From a bacterium (GTDB taxonomy: Bacteria; CSSED10-310; JAFGSJ01), in contig JAFGSJ010000051.1 of NCBI GenBank assembly GCA_016934675.1, forward strand, positions 1-64,000: a stretch of 64,000 nucleotides of DNA, read 5' to 3'. This document shows positions 34,774 to 43,717 of the stretch, piece by piece. The position numbers were made by a program, and so were the translations under genes. The first letter of the stretch is position 1. Each line of letters begins with the position of its first letter. Below the pieces are notes generated by a model. The model saw only the letters and a list, made by a program, of their open reading frames with translations. It did not search any database and had not been told where the DNA came from.

Positions 34774-35646
34774 ATGGCAGATTTGAATTTTAAGGTAATC
34801 AGGGACGACGCAACGACGCTTCACGTGATCGAGTGTGCCCTGGCGGAAGATATCGGTGCCGGTGATGTAACCACCAGACATCTTGTCCCGGACGATTTGC
34901 TGGGGCGAGGTCACTTTTTGGCCAAGCAAGACCTGGTTCTGTGTGGTCTGGGCCTGGTCGAATTCATACTCGAGCGGGTGGATGGTCGGATCAGCTTCAT
35001 GCCTGAACTCGAAGACGGCATTCCGGTCCCGGCCGGGACCCGTTTTGGTCGCTTGACCGGGCCCTTTGGCAGTTTGTTGACCGCCGAGCGAACTGTGCTC
35101 AATTTCCTGACACATTTATCAGGCATAGCGACCTTGACCGCTCAATATGTGAACCGGGTCGAGGGCACCTCGGCCAAAATCTACGATACCCGTAAGACCA
35201 TGCCCGGCTTGAGATTGCTTGAAAAGTATGCTGTGGCAGCAGGCGGCGGGCAAAATCATCGGATCGGCTTATTCGATGCGATCCTGATAAAAAATAATCA
35301 TCTGGCCACTGGAAAGAGTATCGGTCAACTGGTCAAAGAAGCGAAGGAGCGGGCACTCGGAGCAGCTTTTATCGAGGTCGAGGTCGGAAATATGTCCCAG
35401 GTGTCCGAAGCTGTTGCTGCCGGGCCGGACATTATAATGTTGGATAACATGGACCTCGAACAGATCGAGCAGGCCCGGGCGATCATCCCAGCCCGTATTG
35501 CCATCGAGGTATCAGGGAATGTCACGCTCGAAACGGTCCGCGAGATCGCCCGCTGTGGTGTGGACCGGATTTCGGTCGGGGCACTGACGCATTCGGCACC
35601 TGCCGCCGATCTTTCCCTGAGAATACAGCCAGATCATGCCCATTGA
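34774..35646 (+). CDS. nadC: Nicotinate-nucleotide pyrophosphorylase (QPRTase)
   Basis: Transfers phosphoribose from PRPP to quinolinate, giving nicotinate mononucleotide in NAD synthesis. About 290 residues. Family blocks are DIGAGDVTT, DTRKTMPGLRLLEKYAV, GGGQNHRIGL, ILIKNNH and IMLDNMD. First gene of a nadC-birA-coaX group. TTG 34768 and ATG 34774 both fit GAGGAG at 34757-34762; I use the ATG. No nadA or nadB is visible here. Confidence 0.95.
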   Translation: MADLNFKVIRDDATTLHVIECALAEDIGAGDVTTRHLVPDDLLGRGHFLAKQDLVLCGLGLVEFILERVDGRISFMPELEDGIPVPAGTRFGRLTGPFGSLLTAERTVLNFLTHLSGIATLTAQYVNRVEGTSAKIYDTRKTMPGLRLLEKYAVAAGGGQNHRIGLFDAILIKNNHLATGKSIGQLVKEAKERALGAAFIEVEVGNMSQVSEAVAAGPDIIMLDNMDLEQIEQARAIIPARIAIEVSGNVTLETVREIARCGVDRISVGALTHSAPAADLSLRIQPDHAH

Positions 35647-36400
35647 TGAAAATATTCGATCTTTCGTTCGCACCAGGGTCCATTTCGAACAACTTGGTTC
35701 GACCAACGATGAAGCCCTGCGACTTGCCCGTGAAGGTTCGGCTGAAGGCACTTTTGTCACGGCTGATGAGCAGGTGCGCGGTCGAGGCCAAAGGCAAAGG
35801 ACCTGGTTATCACTACCGGGCAAAGGACTCTATTATTCGATTATTCTACGGCCCGAACTCCCTGTGGACCGGGTCCAATTGCTTACGCTGATGGCTGGTA
35901 TCGCTCTGTGTGATACCATTCGCTTCTGTTTCCGCCTGACCGCGGAGCTCAAATGGCCCAATGATGTGCTCATCAAGGACAAAAAAGTCGCGGGCATTTT
36001 AACCGAATGTTCCTGGACTGCCTCTCATCTGGACTATGTCGTCATCGGGATCGGACTCAACCTCGAATACCAGATGAACGATTTCCCGAGCCAATTGGTC
36101 TTTCCTGCCACATCTGTGAATCTCGAGACCAATCTTCGGGTCGAAAAGGAAAAGCTGATTGAAACGCTGACGGACTGCATCGAATACTGGTATGGCCGGT
36201 TGAGCGAAAAAGGTCCATCCGATCTTATCGATCAATGGCTTGAACGTTCGACTCTGGTCGGACGGCGAGTCGAGATCGAGTTCCAGGACCGGAATTTTAT
36301 TGGAATAGTGAGAGGACTCGACACCTCGGGCTCATTACAGATTGAAACGGAGCAGGTCGGTCTGCGCTCGTTCTATTCCGGAACAGTCCGGTTTGTGTGA
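35636..36400 (+). CDS. birA: Biotin--protein ligase, HTH-less
   Basis: Attaches biotin to carboxyl-carrier proteins through biotinyl-AMP. 254 residues. The biotin/AMP motif GRGQRQRTW and the KWPNDVL block are present, with the C-terminal SH3-like domain (GRRVEIEFQDRNFIGIV). The N-terminal DNA-binding domain of bifunctional BirA is absent, so it cannot repress bio genes. ATG 35636 overlaps the nadC stop by 11 bp. Confidence 0.95.
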   Translation: MPIDENIRSFVRTRVHFEQLGSTNDEALRLAREGSAEGTFVTADEQVRGRGQRQRTWLSLPGKGLYYSIILRPELPVDRVQLLTLMAGIALCDTIRFCFRLTAELKWPNDVLIKDKKVAGILTECSWTASHLDYVVIGIGLNLEYQMNDFPSQLVFPATSVNLETNLRVEKEKLIETLTDCIEYWYGRLSEKGPSDLIDQWLERSTLVGRRVEIEFQDRNFIGIVRGLDTSGSLQIETEQVGLRSFYSGTVRFV

Positions 36401-36450
36401 TCGGACTGAAGCGTTGATTGAACACAACACTACCTAAGAGAGGAGATCAT

Positions 36451-37218
36451 ATGCTGTTAGTGGTGGATGTCGGGAATACCAACACCGTCCTGGGCGTGTA
36501 TCGAGCCGACAAACTGCTCGGCCAATGGCGACTGACGACGGCAATCCATCGGACCGCCGATGAATATGCCATCCTGTTTGATGCCCTGCTACGCATGAAA
36601 AGGATCGAACGGTCCGAGATCAAGGCTGCAATCATCTCGTGCGTCGTCCCGCCCATTCTGCCTTTTCTTGAAGAACTCTTCAGCAAGGAATTCGCTGTAA
36701 AGCCACTGCTGGTGGGACCGGGTATTAAAACCGGCATTGCCATCATGATCGAGAATCCGAAGGAAGTGGGAGCAGACCGAATTGTCAATGCAGTAGCCGC
36801 TTATGAAATGTTCCGACAGCAATGCATCATCATTGATTTTGGGACCGCCACGACCTTCGACGTGGTCTCAGACAAGGCCGAATATCTGGGCGGCCTGATC
36901 TTTCCCGGCATTACCATATCGGCTGAAGCCCTCTTTCTTCGGGCAGCGAAACTGCCCCGGATTGAAATTACTCGTCCACCGGCAATCATCGGTAAAAATA
37001 CGATCCACAGCATCCAATCCGGTATCTATTATGGCTATTGCGAGATGGTTGACGGCTTGATTGGCCGGATTCGGGCGACACTCCCGGGTAAAACCAGGGT
37101 GATCGCGACCGGAGGCTATGCCGACCTACTCGGGAAAGAAGCCCAAAGCATAGATGATATTGTGCCCCAACTGACGCTCGAGGGCCTGCGGATCATCTAT
37201 TCGATGAACAGATCATGA
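36451..37218 (+). CDS. coaX: Type III pantothenate kinase
   Basis: Phosphorylates pantothenate, the first step of coenzyme A synthesis. 255 residues. Motifs are VVDVGNTNT (ATP phosphate loop), GADRIVNAVAAYE and IDFGTATTFD with the catalytic Asp. AGAGGAG precedes ATG 36451; an earlier TTG is not supported. Its stop overlaps the start of the next gene (ATGA). Confidence 0.96.
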   Translation: MLLVVDVGNTNTVLGVYRADKLLGQWRLTTAIHRTADEYAILFDALLRMKRIERSEIKAAIISCVVPPILPFLEELFSKEFAVKPLLVGPGIKTGIAIMIENPKEVGADRIVNAVAAYEMFRQQCIIIDFGTATTFDVVSDKAEYLGGLIFPGITISAEALFLRAAKLPRIEITRPPAIIGKNTIHSIQSGIYYGYCEMVDGLIGRIRATLPGKTRVIATGGYADLLGKEAQSIDDIVPQLTLEGLRIIYSMNRS

Positions 37219-37961
37219 CACATCATTCGCTTTTTGATCTGGACGCGAAAGATGAATCGGAACAGGAAGGGTCCGATGTCGAACGCATCAACACCCTCTG
37301 GCACTATTATGTCGACCTGCGCGGCGCACCGCTTCTGCCAACCTGTAAAGAAATCGAGGCTCTGCTCCTCTGGATGGAGCGTGCTATTCCTGATGCTATA
37401 ATCAAAAAAGCCATGAATCAGAGTCTTGCGGAAAAAGAATTGGACGCACGTCGAAAGGGATTGGGCCTGCATCACTGTCACAATGAGGTCAGACGCCTCT
37501 ATCGCCAGTATCTCGACCGGGAATTGAGCGGTGTGACTTCCGAAAGGTCCGCGGACCAACCTGCCGTTCGAGCCCTTTCCCTTGATCTCGAGCGGACCGA
37601 AATGCAAATCAGAGAGAATGTCAGCCGTTTACCACTGACCGCTCGACAACAGAACACTCAGATTACGCACATGCTCCGCTGGTTGAATAAAAGAGCTCGG
37701 GACGGTAAATGCACTTCTCTCGAGCACATCGAGAAAACACTTGATTTACTCAATCGTCGGCATAGCACCCTTCTCATGAAATCGGTCAGTGACGAAGAAA
37801 TCCTTTTATTAGAGACAGAATCACAGCAGGTCTTGGCCCATTATTTGCCCACATTCGGTCAGGACCGCATGGACACAATCGTTCGGTCCTTTGTTCTGGA
37901 GCGGCTTCGCAACCGCTATCAGCTCAAGTCGTTTGCGGTCCATTCCCTGCTTCAGGAATGA
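37215..37961 (+). CDS. Uncharacterised protein coupled to coaX
   Basis: Helical, highly charged protein of 248 residues with no signal or membrane segment. I recognise no domain. It has a Trp-rich N-terminal helix region (INTLWHYYVDLRGAPLL) and Arg-rich helices after. Its ATG overlaps the coaX stop (ATGA), so it is translationally coupled and may belong to the cofactor operon. Confidence 0.7.
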   Translation: MTHHSLFDLDAKDESEQEGSDVERINTLWHYYVDLRGAPLLPTCKEIEALLLWMERAIPDAIIKKAMNQSLAEKELDARRKGLGLHHCHNEVRRLYRQYLDRELSGVTSERSADQPAVRALSLDLERTEMQIRENVSRLPLTARQQNTQITHMLRWLNKRARDGKCTSLEHIEKTLDLLNRRHSTLLMKSVSDEEILLLETESQQVLAHYLPTFGQDRMDTIVRSFVLERLRNRYQLKSFAVHSLLQE

Positions 37962-38073
37962 TTTGGACTCTGTTGCGGGTCATTCACCTGATTCATGGCA
38001 TTTTCAACTCGGAAGAACTATAATACTGAATTTAGTATAGTCTTCGAACCGATTGTATTCCTGAGGTCATCTC

Positions 38074-38835
38074 ATGCCGATTTACGAATTCAAATGCACA
38101 AACTGTGCCCATACCTTCGAAGAGGTCCAGGGTATTCGTGAACCACCGCTCCTGTTCTGCCCGCTCTGTCGCGGCGAAGTGGAACGCAAGTTTTACGACT
38201 GGGGCCATAAGTTGGCGGAATTCAGGCAGTTTAACCGTCAGATCGACCAAGCACCGATCCTACCTTATTTTGTGCTGCTCTACTCCTTGCTACTGTTATT
38301 AATAGGAATTCTCGGGGGGGTGGTCTTCAACGGGCTCATCGGCTTTCTGGGTATGATCGTTTTTAGCCTGGCCCTGACTCTGGTTGCGATTATCGGTGCT
38401 CTGCCACTGATAGGCCCATTTTTATACATTCTCTGGCTCGGGCCATATATCAAGACACTTGCCTTGGGACATCTCGGTTTGCAGGCCGGTTTCCTGACCG
38501 GCCTGGCTTATTGGATCGGTTTCGCATTCTCGCTCATATTCGCCCTGATAACCACATTTATCACCATTTTCTGGATCATGACCCCGGTGATGTGGTGCTT
38601 TATGGCCCCATCTGCCCAGGAAAAGATGAAATATCTGCTGTTGGTCCATCTTCTCAACTATGATGTCTACCCGGTCTGGATCGGGCCTAATGGCTTCAAA
38701 GCACGACTCCTGGCCCTGTTCTTTGCCATTGATGAGTTCCCTGCTGTCCGCATAAATAGCACAAATTTCTATTATCGCGATCTCCCGGTAAAGCCATTAC
38801 AAATGATTGCACAAAGAAAAGCCAGGAAAAAATGA
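38074..38835 (+). CDS. FmdB-type zinc ribbon fused to membrane domain
   Basis: Protein of 253 residues. The N-terminus is a zinc ribbon of FmdB type (YEFKCTNCAHTFEEVQGI, then CPLCRGEVERK, i.e. two CxxC pairs). From about residue 60 there are four or five transmembrane helices (for example ILPYFVLLYSLLLLLIGILG). The hydrophilic C-tail is positive. This fusion is not one I recognise; topology puts the ribbon in the cytoplasm (inference). GAGG precedes the ATG. A TATAAT-like box at 38019-38024 may be its promoter. Confidence 0.7.
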   Translation: MPIYEFKCTNCAHTFEEVQGIREPPLLFCPLCRGEVERKFYDWGHKLAEFRQFNRQIDQAPILPYFVLLYSLLLLLIGILGGVVFNGLIGFLGMIVFSLALTLVAIIGALPLIGPFLYILWLGPYIKTLALGHLGLQAGFLTGLAYWIGFAFSLIFALITTFITIFWIMTPVMWCFMAPSAQEKMKYLLLVHLLNYDVYPVWIGPNGFKARLLALFFAIDEFPAVRINSTNFYYRDLPVKPLQMIAQRKARKK

Positions 38836-38891
38836 ATCGGGATGAATGGACCCACGACAACTCGAAACTACTGTGAATGGAGGTCAGTATC

Positions 38892-39338
38892 ATGCCGGCT
38901 CAATCAATACTCATCCGTTGTCCTCACTGTCAGACCAAGAACAGAATACCGTCTCAACGTCTCGGCCAGGTCGGGACCTGTGGTCGGTGCGGGCAAACTC
39001 TGCCCACCATCCCGCTCGGACCTGTGACCGTGACCTCGAGTACTTTCAAGGCTGAAGTCCTGGAATCCTCCTTGCCCGTTCTGGTTGATTTCTGGGCAGC
39101 CTGGTGCGGACCCTGCCGGATGATCGCACCTGATCTTGAACGCATCGCCCGAACATATGCCGGACAACTGAAAGTCGCCAAAATTGATTCAGATCAGAAC
39201 CAAGACCTGTCGGCCCGATTTGCGGTCCAGGCTATCCCGACCCTGCTCGTTTTCAGGAATGGCCAACTGGTCGAACGTCAGACCGGTGCTCTGCCCTATT
39301 CTCAGCTCGAAAACCTGGCCAAACGTTTTATTCACTGA
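38892..39338 (+). CDS. trxC: Thioredoxin 2 (zinc-binding TrxC type)
   Basis: Cytosolic disulfide reductase of 148 residues. An N-terminal zinc ribbon (CPHC...CGRCG) is followed by a thioredoxin fold with WCGPC and the cis-Pro in AIPTLL. GGAGG precedes ATG 38892, with an in-frame ATG at 38877 also possible. It lies 56 bp after the ribbon-membrane gene. Confidence 0.95.
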   Translation: MPAQSILIRCPHCQTKNRIPSQRLGQVGTCGRCGQTLPTIPLGPVTVTSSTFKAEVLESSLPVLVDFWAAWCGPCRMIAPDLERIARTYAGQLKVAKIDSDQNQDLSARFAVQAIPTLLVFRNGQLVERQTGALPYSQLENLAKRFIH

Positions 39339-39419
39339 TTGACTGATTGACATAATGACGGAAAGGACACTGCAGCGTCATCTGACTCCACTTCAGCCCA
39401 AGAGGGGGAACTCGAGGCC

Positions 39420-40628
39420 ATGACCGAAAAAGCGGGCCCTGAAAGCTTTGAACAGCTCTACTATCAGCAACTGCAGGGTGAATTTTATGCCGACGCTTAT
39501 TATCGCGAGCGTTCCGTGGAGGAAGAAAGCGCTATTGTCTACAGTGATGATGAAGACAAGCGGCTTTTTTCCTATATGATCAACACTTTCTTTCGCTGCA
39601 AGCGGGTCCTGGAAATTGGTTGTGCCATGGGCTATCTGCTCAGACAGCTTGTGGCCTATGGTTATGATGCCTACGGCCTGGATTTCAGCCAGTATTGTAT
39701 CGAGCGTGTCCCTGCTGAAATCAAGGGGCGGGTCCGACAAGCCGATCTTTTAGCAATACCTTTTCAGAATGCTTCGTTTGACCTGGTAATCGGGCTCGAT
39801 ATACTCGAACATCTGCCGCCTTCGTTATTGCAGAAGGCCCTGCTCTCTATCAAACGTGTCCTGAAGCCGGGCGGATTATATCTGGGAGTCATACCCGCCT
39901 ATGGCGAGAATGAATTCGGGCCCATGGTCTTTGATTATCACCAGCGTGAATCCTGGATCGAGGATGTCAGACTCGGTCGACCATTCCGCGAAATCCCGCT
40001 GGATGTGGATGGTAAACCGCATATGGGTCATCTGATTCACGCCACTGTAGGCTGGTGGCAGCACCAATTCGAAAGAGCGGGTTTCGAACGCCTGGGTCAG
40101 GTCGAGTTGGCCCTGCACCAGGTCTATGATACCTATCTTGATCGAGGACGCTGGGGTATTTTCATTTTCCAGAGAAAAAAAACATCTCTGCGAGAGAAAT
40201 TCCTGCCTGGCCTGACACCGCTCGATCCTGATTTCATCAGTCATTTTCCTCTGAGACCGCAGGGGCTGTACAGTTGGGAATACTGGGACTCTCCCGGTTG
40301 GACCCGCTGGACTGAAATGGTTGCCTGTGAAATCATCAAACGGCAGGGCCGCTCTTTGATCGTTCCTTTTCTGGTCGCCCATCCGGATTGTTCCGAGTCC
40401 AATCCGGTCATAGTCCACTTTATTTTGAATGATCAGCCCTTGATCTCGTTTCAGGTCCCGGATCGAGGCTGGAGGATCGCCCGTTTCAAATGGTCTAGCA
40501 AAGAAAAGATCGGCGTTTTACGCCTGAATGTCTCGAGGACCTGGCAACCCGACCGGTTCGACCATTCCGGTGATAAACGTCAGTTGGGTATTGCCCTGCA
40601 GCCCTTCATTCAAGGCAAATTGTACTGA
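39420..40628 (+). CDS. SAM methyltransferase with C-terminal extra domain
   Basis: Protein of 402 residues. SAM motifs are VLEIGCAMGYLLRQL (residues about 62-76), AYGLDFSQ, DLVIGLDILEHLPP and LKPGGLYLGVIP. After about residue 265, an additional all-beta region (about 120 residues, with WRIARFKWSSKEKIG) has no assignment. Substrate unknown. Its last 19 bp overlap the end of the convergent galM gene. Confidence 0.8.
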   Translation: MTEKAGPESFEQLYYQQLQGEFYADAYYRERSVEEESAIVYSDDEDKRLFSYMINTFFRCKRVLEIGCAMGYLLRQLVAYGYDAYGLDFSQYCIERVPAEIKGRVRQADLLAIPFQNASFDLVIGLDILEHLPPSLLQKALLSIKRVLKPGGLYLGVIPAYGENEFGPMVFDYHQRESWIEDVRLGRPFREIPLDVDGKPHMGHLIHATVGWWQHQFERAGFERLGQVELALHQVYDTYLDRGRWGIFIFQRKKTSLREKFLPGLTPLDPDFISHFPLRPQGLYSWEYWDSPGWTRWTEMVACEIIKRQGRSLIVPFLVAHPDCSESNPVIVHFILNDQPLISFQVPDRGWRIARFKWSSKEKIGVLRLNVSRTWQPDRFDHSGDKRQLGIALQPFIQGKLY

Positions 40629-41677
40629 AACACATAACGCGTTTCCGAGTCAAAAACCGCATCTGGCTCGAGTACTGTGGTCGGGAATTGAGGATTGTTG
40701 GGTGAATTCGGAAAATGCTGGGTCTCGAGACAGAGCCCGGCATAACGACCATAGCAAGTGCCCTTCTTTCCGATCAACGAACCGTCGAGTCCGTTGCCGG
40801 TATACAATTGCAGACCAGGTTCGGTGGTGTATATGTCCACTGATCGACCCGTCTCCGGCACCGACAGGCGACCCGCCCTTTGTAACGGTCCGGCCTGGGT
40901 CCTGAGCACAAAAGTATGATCGTAACCACCCGCCCGAAGGAGTTGCGGATGTTCCTCGCCAATATGTGCCCCGATCAGGACGGGTTGCCTGAAATCAAAG
41001 GGTGTTCCCGAAACGGGGCATAATTGTGGACCCGGTATCAGGTCTGCATCAATCTCGAGATAATGATCTGCCTCGAGTTGCAGATAATGGTCGAGTATTG
41101 TGTTCCGGTCCGGTCCGGCTAAATTGAAATACGAGTGAAAACTCAGATTCACGACCGTTGTCCGATCGGTCCAAGCTGTAGACCGGATGATCAGATGGTT
41201 GGTGTTGGTCAGGGTGTAGGTCACGCGAACAGTCAGGGTCCCGGGGTAACCCTCCTCTCCCTCGGGACTGATATAATCGAGCTGCACCACGGCCCGCTCA
41301 TCGTCTTGAAATACCGTGGGCTGCCAAAGGACTTTATCGAACCCCTGAAAACCACCATGCAGATGGTGCCGGCCATGGTTCAAGGTCAACTGATAGTGCT
41401 TGCCCGCGATAATCAGCTTTCCAGCCGCTATCCGGTTGGCATACCGGCCCACGATAGCACCGAAATAGGGCTGGGGCTCGATATAGGATTCGAGTTTCTC
41501 GAAGCCCAGGACAATGTCATCTGTCCGGCCGGTCCGATCAGGAACAAGGATACTGGTAATGATCCCCCCCAGGTTCGTCATTCTGACGGTTAGGCCCTGC
41601 TCGTTGGTGAAAGAATAAAGCATGACCACTCGCCCGTCCGGCATGTTTCCAAAACGTTTCTGTTCGGTTTTGATCAT
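40610..41677 (-). CDS. galM: Aldose 1-epimerase (mutarotase)
   Basis: Interconverts alpha- and beta-anomers of galactose and glucose. 355 residues. Family hallmarks: NLGGIITSILVPDR, GRYANRIAAGK, HHLHGGFQGFDKVLW, with catalytic His in LSFHSYFNLAG and Glu near the C-terminus (GLCLETQHFPNSPN). Last gene of the lipoprotein-ubiE-galM operon, with an ATGA overlap at its start. Confidence 0.95.
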   Translation of the reverse strand: MIKTEQKRFGNMPDGRVVMLYSFTNEQGLTVRMTNLGGIITSILVPDRTGRTDDIVLGFEKLESYIEPQPYFGAIVGRYANRIAAGKLIIAGKHYQLTLNHGRHHLHGGFQGFDKVLWQPTVFQDDERAVVQLDYISPEGEEGYPGTLTVRVTYTLTNTNHLIIRSTAWTDRTTVVNLSFHSYFNLAGPDRNTILDHYLQLEADHYLEIDADLIPGPQLCPVSGTPFDFRQPVLIGAHIGEEHPQLLRAGGYDHTFVLRTQAGPLQRAGRLSVPETGRSVDIYTTEPGLQLYTGNGLDGSLIGKKGTCYGRYAGLCLETQHFPNSPNNPQFPTTVLEPDAVFDSETRYVFQYNLP

Positions 41678-42369
41678 AGCGTCTTACTGGCCGTATGGAT
41701 GGCCACGCCCCCAAAGAGAAGTGTGCTATACTCGACCGGATCGAAACCCGCCTGGCCCATTATTCGGGCCAATTCATCGGCTGGGTAAAAATCCTGAATA
41801 CTATCGGATAAATATCGATATGCCGATGTCGACCCGGCTATCAACCAGCCCAAAGGCCGGACCGTCAAGCGGACATACAGGTGAAAAAACCAGCCGATAA
41901 ATGGGTTGCCGGGCTGACTGGTCTCGATATTGACGTAGATGCCGCCCGGCTTCAATACGCGATAGAATTCACGAAATGTTGCAGCAAGATTGTCAGGCGT
42001 GATGTTGAGATTGCGGGTCGCAAACGATATAGTGATTAGATCGAACGAAGCATCCGGATAGGGTAGCACTTTGGCATTGGCCAGACAGCGGACCACCGGA
42101 GTTTCCCGGTCGATGATCAAGCGGGTCAGCATGGGCAGGGAAAAATCAACGGCATGGACCACCACTCCGGCTGGAGCACAATCGGCTAAAAGCCTGGTCA
42201 TATCCCCGGTACCCGCACACATGTCAAGCCAGCGCGTGCCACCGGCCTGACAGGCTCTGCGGGCCGCTTTCCGCCGCCAGAACCGGTCGAGTCCCAAGGT
42301 CATGAACCGGTTGGTCAATTCATACTGCTCGGGAATTTCACTGAAAAGTTTCTGTATACTCAGTCTCAT
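41674..42369 (-). CDS. ubiE: Quinone methyltransferase UbiE/MenG
   Basis: C-methylates demethylmenaquinone (and a ubiquinone precursor in some organisms). 231 residues. Family blocks: YELTNRFMTLGLDRFWRRKA, WLDMCAGTGDMTRL, ISFATRNL and FYRVLKPGGIYVN. Since no ubiquinone-specific genes are seen, a menaquinone role is more likely (inference). Overlaps galM as ATGA and follows the lipoprotein by 9 bp. Confidence 0.92.
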   Translation of the reverse strand: MRLSIQKLFSEIPEQYELTNRFMTLGLDRFWRRKAARRACQAGGTRWLDMCAGTGDMTRLLADCAPAGVVVHAVDFSLPMLTRLIIDRETPVVRCLANAKVLPYPDASFDLITISFATRNLNITPDNLAATFREFYRVLKPGGIYVNIETSQPGNPFIGWFFHLYVRLTVRPLGWLIAGSTSAYRYLSDSIQDFYPADELARIMGQAGFDPVEYSTLLFGGVAIHTASKTL

Positions 42370-42378
42370 CGAACGGCT

Positions 42379-43302
42379 TCAATTCGTGGAAGTGCCGTCC
42401 CAACCGGCCAGACGGGCCATGAGCCACCACAGGGCCCGACCCTTGTTATGGCAGTTATCATAACTGGTATGACCGGCATACTCCTCTGCCTCGCTGTAAT
42501 GAGGATGTTCCATGGGTATCCCGGACTCGGAATACTGCTCACCGTTGTAATAGGAATCAATATCACCAAAATCGAACAGCCAACGGTTATGGGACTCGCA
42601 GAAACTCCTGATCTGTTCGTTTCGCTGGTGCCTGTTCTCCGAACATGACTGGGCATTACCCGTAAAATACACGAAACTGATCCCGGGAAATTCCGCTTCG
42701 AGCGTGCTGATCGTGTCCAGATAGTGCTGCGTTTCCTCGGCCGAATAATCATCGAGCTGCGTGCACCAGCACCACATGGTCACGTTGGGCTTGTAGTTAT
42801 TCAAAACCGATCTGAGCCATGATAGACCGAATTCACCCTGCCAGTAGTACTCGGGGGTCACGTAGCTTTCATCCCAAGTCTCGCCACCCACACCGGGCAT
42901 TCCGTCCATAATCGATAATGAATCCTGACCGGACGGCAGACTGAAATACTCGACCGTGACAGGATAAGTGCCCGGTTCGAGTTCGGCCATGATCCAGGCC
43001 CCATACAGCAACTGCTCACCGTGCGAGGTATGAGCGTAATGCACCTGCAGGGTTTGCTTGACTTGTTCGAGCCAATGAGCAGGAATCTGGCTGGTATTCA
43101 GACAACGATGATCGATGGTCCGATCGGTCGAACCGGGGCCGGGGGTCCAGGTCGGGGTAGGCGTCCCATAATCCTGTGTCGGGGTCGGCGTCGCATCGTC
43201 ATTGTCGTCATCATCATCGGTACAGGCTACCGAGACCATACTCAGAATGACCACTAGGCCCAGAACAACACATAGTGTCAGAATTGAAAGGTTTCGTGCC
43301 AT
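42379..43302 (-). CDS. Lipoprotein, putative SGNH-like hydrolase
   Basis: Lipoprotein of 307 residues. The signal peptide ends in VSVACT, then an acidic and Thr/Pro linker ([15 protein letters not shown]). The mature domain has [17 protein letters not shown] near its start and [25 protein letters not shown] at the end; it may be an SGNH-type esterase, but I cannot confirm the catalytic triad. GAGGAGG precedes ATG 43302. First gene of the ubiE-galM operon. Confidence 0.65.
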   Translation of the reverse strand: MARNLSILTLCVVLGLVVILSMVSVACTDDDDDNDDATPTPTQDYGTPTPTWTPGPGSTDRTIDHRCLNTSQIPAHWLEQVKQTLQVHYAHTSHGEQLLYGAWIMAELEPGTYPVTVEYFSLPSGQDSLSIMDGMPGVGGETWDESYVTPEYYWQGEFGLSWLRSVLNNYKPNVTMWCWCTQLDDYSAEETQHYLDTISTLEAEFPGISFVYFTGNAQSCSENRHQRNEQIRSFCESHNRWLFDFGDIDSYYNGEQYSESGIPMEHPHYSEAEEYAGHTSYDNCHNKGRALWWLMARLAGWDGTSTN

Positions 43303-43717
43303 TTTGTCCTCCTCATGTTTTCCGGTTTGTTCACGCTCTATCACTCAAATCGAACATAATATAAAGCCATACCGGCAAAAAGGCAATTTTCTGTTCCGCA
43401 ATACTTACACTGGCTTTTTGATACCGCTCAACATTGTGCTCGGCGAATAAGGAATAACCTGGTTTACAACCGGAGGGTGGACCTACTGGTCGAGCCCCCA
43501 CTCAGGTCTTGGAGCCAACTGAAAAACAGGAGAAATGAAGGGATAATGAAGGGATAGAGACTGCCCAGGATTAATAGACAACCTTTCCCGTGCAATGAGA
43601 CTCCTCTTCCCCGTAAAAATTGGTTCTGCTGCTGGTCGTGGATAGACAGGATGGGATGTGCTATTTACCGGATAATGATGCATTTCACCTTTCACAACCG
43701 ACCCGATGGAGGGGGAT
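43303..43717. other. Divergent intergenic region
   Basis: 415 bp between the divergent lipoprotein and GalT-like genes, holding a minus-strand promoter (43358-43386). Nothing else clear. Confidence 0.4.
43358..43386 (-). promoter_or_regulatory. Promoter for lipoprotein-ubiE-galM operon
   Basis: On the minus strand TTGCCT (43386-43381), a 17-base spacer and TATATT (43363-43358), ending 56 bp before the start codon at 43302. Confidence 0.5.
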
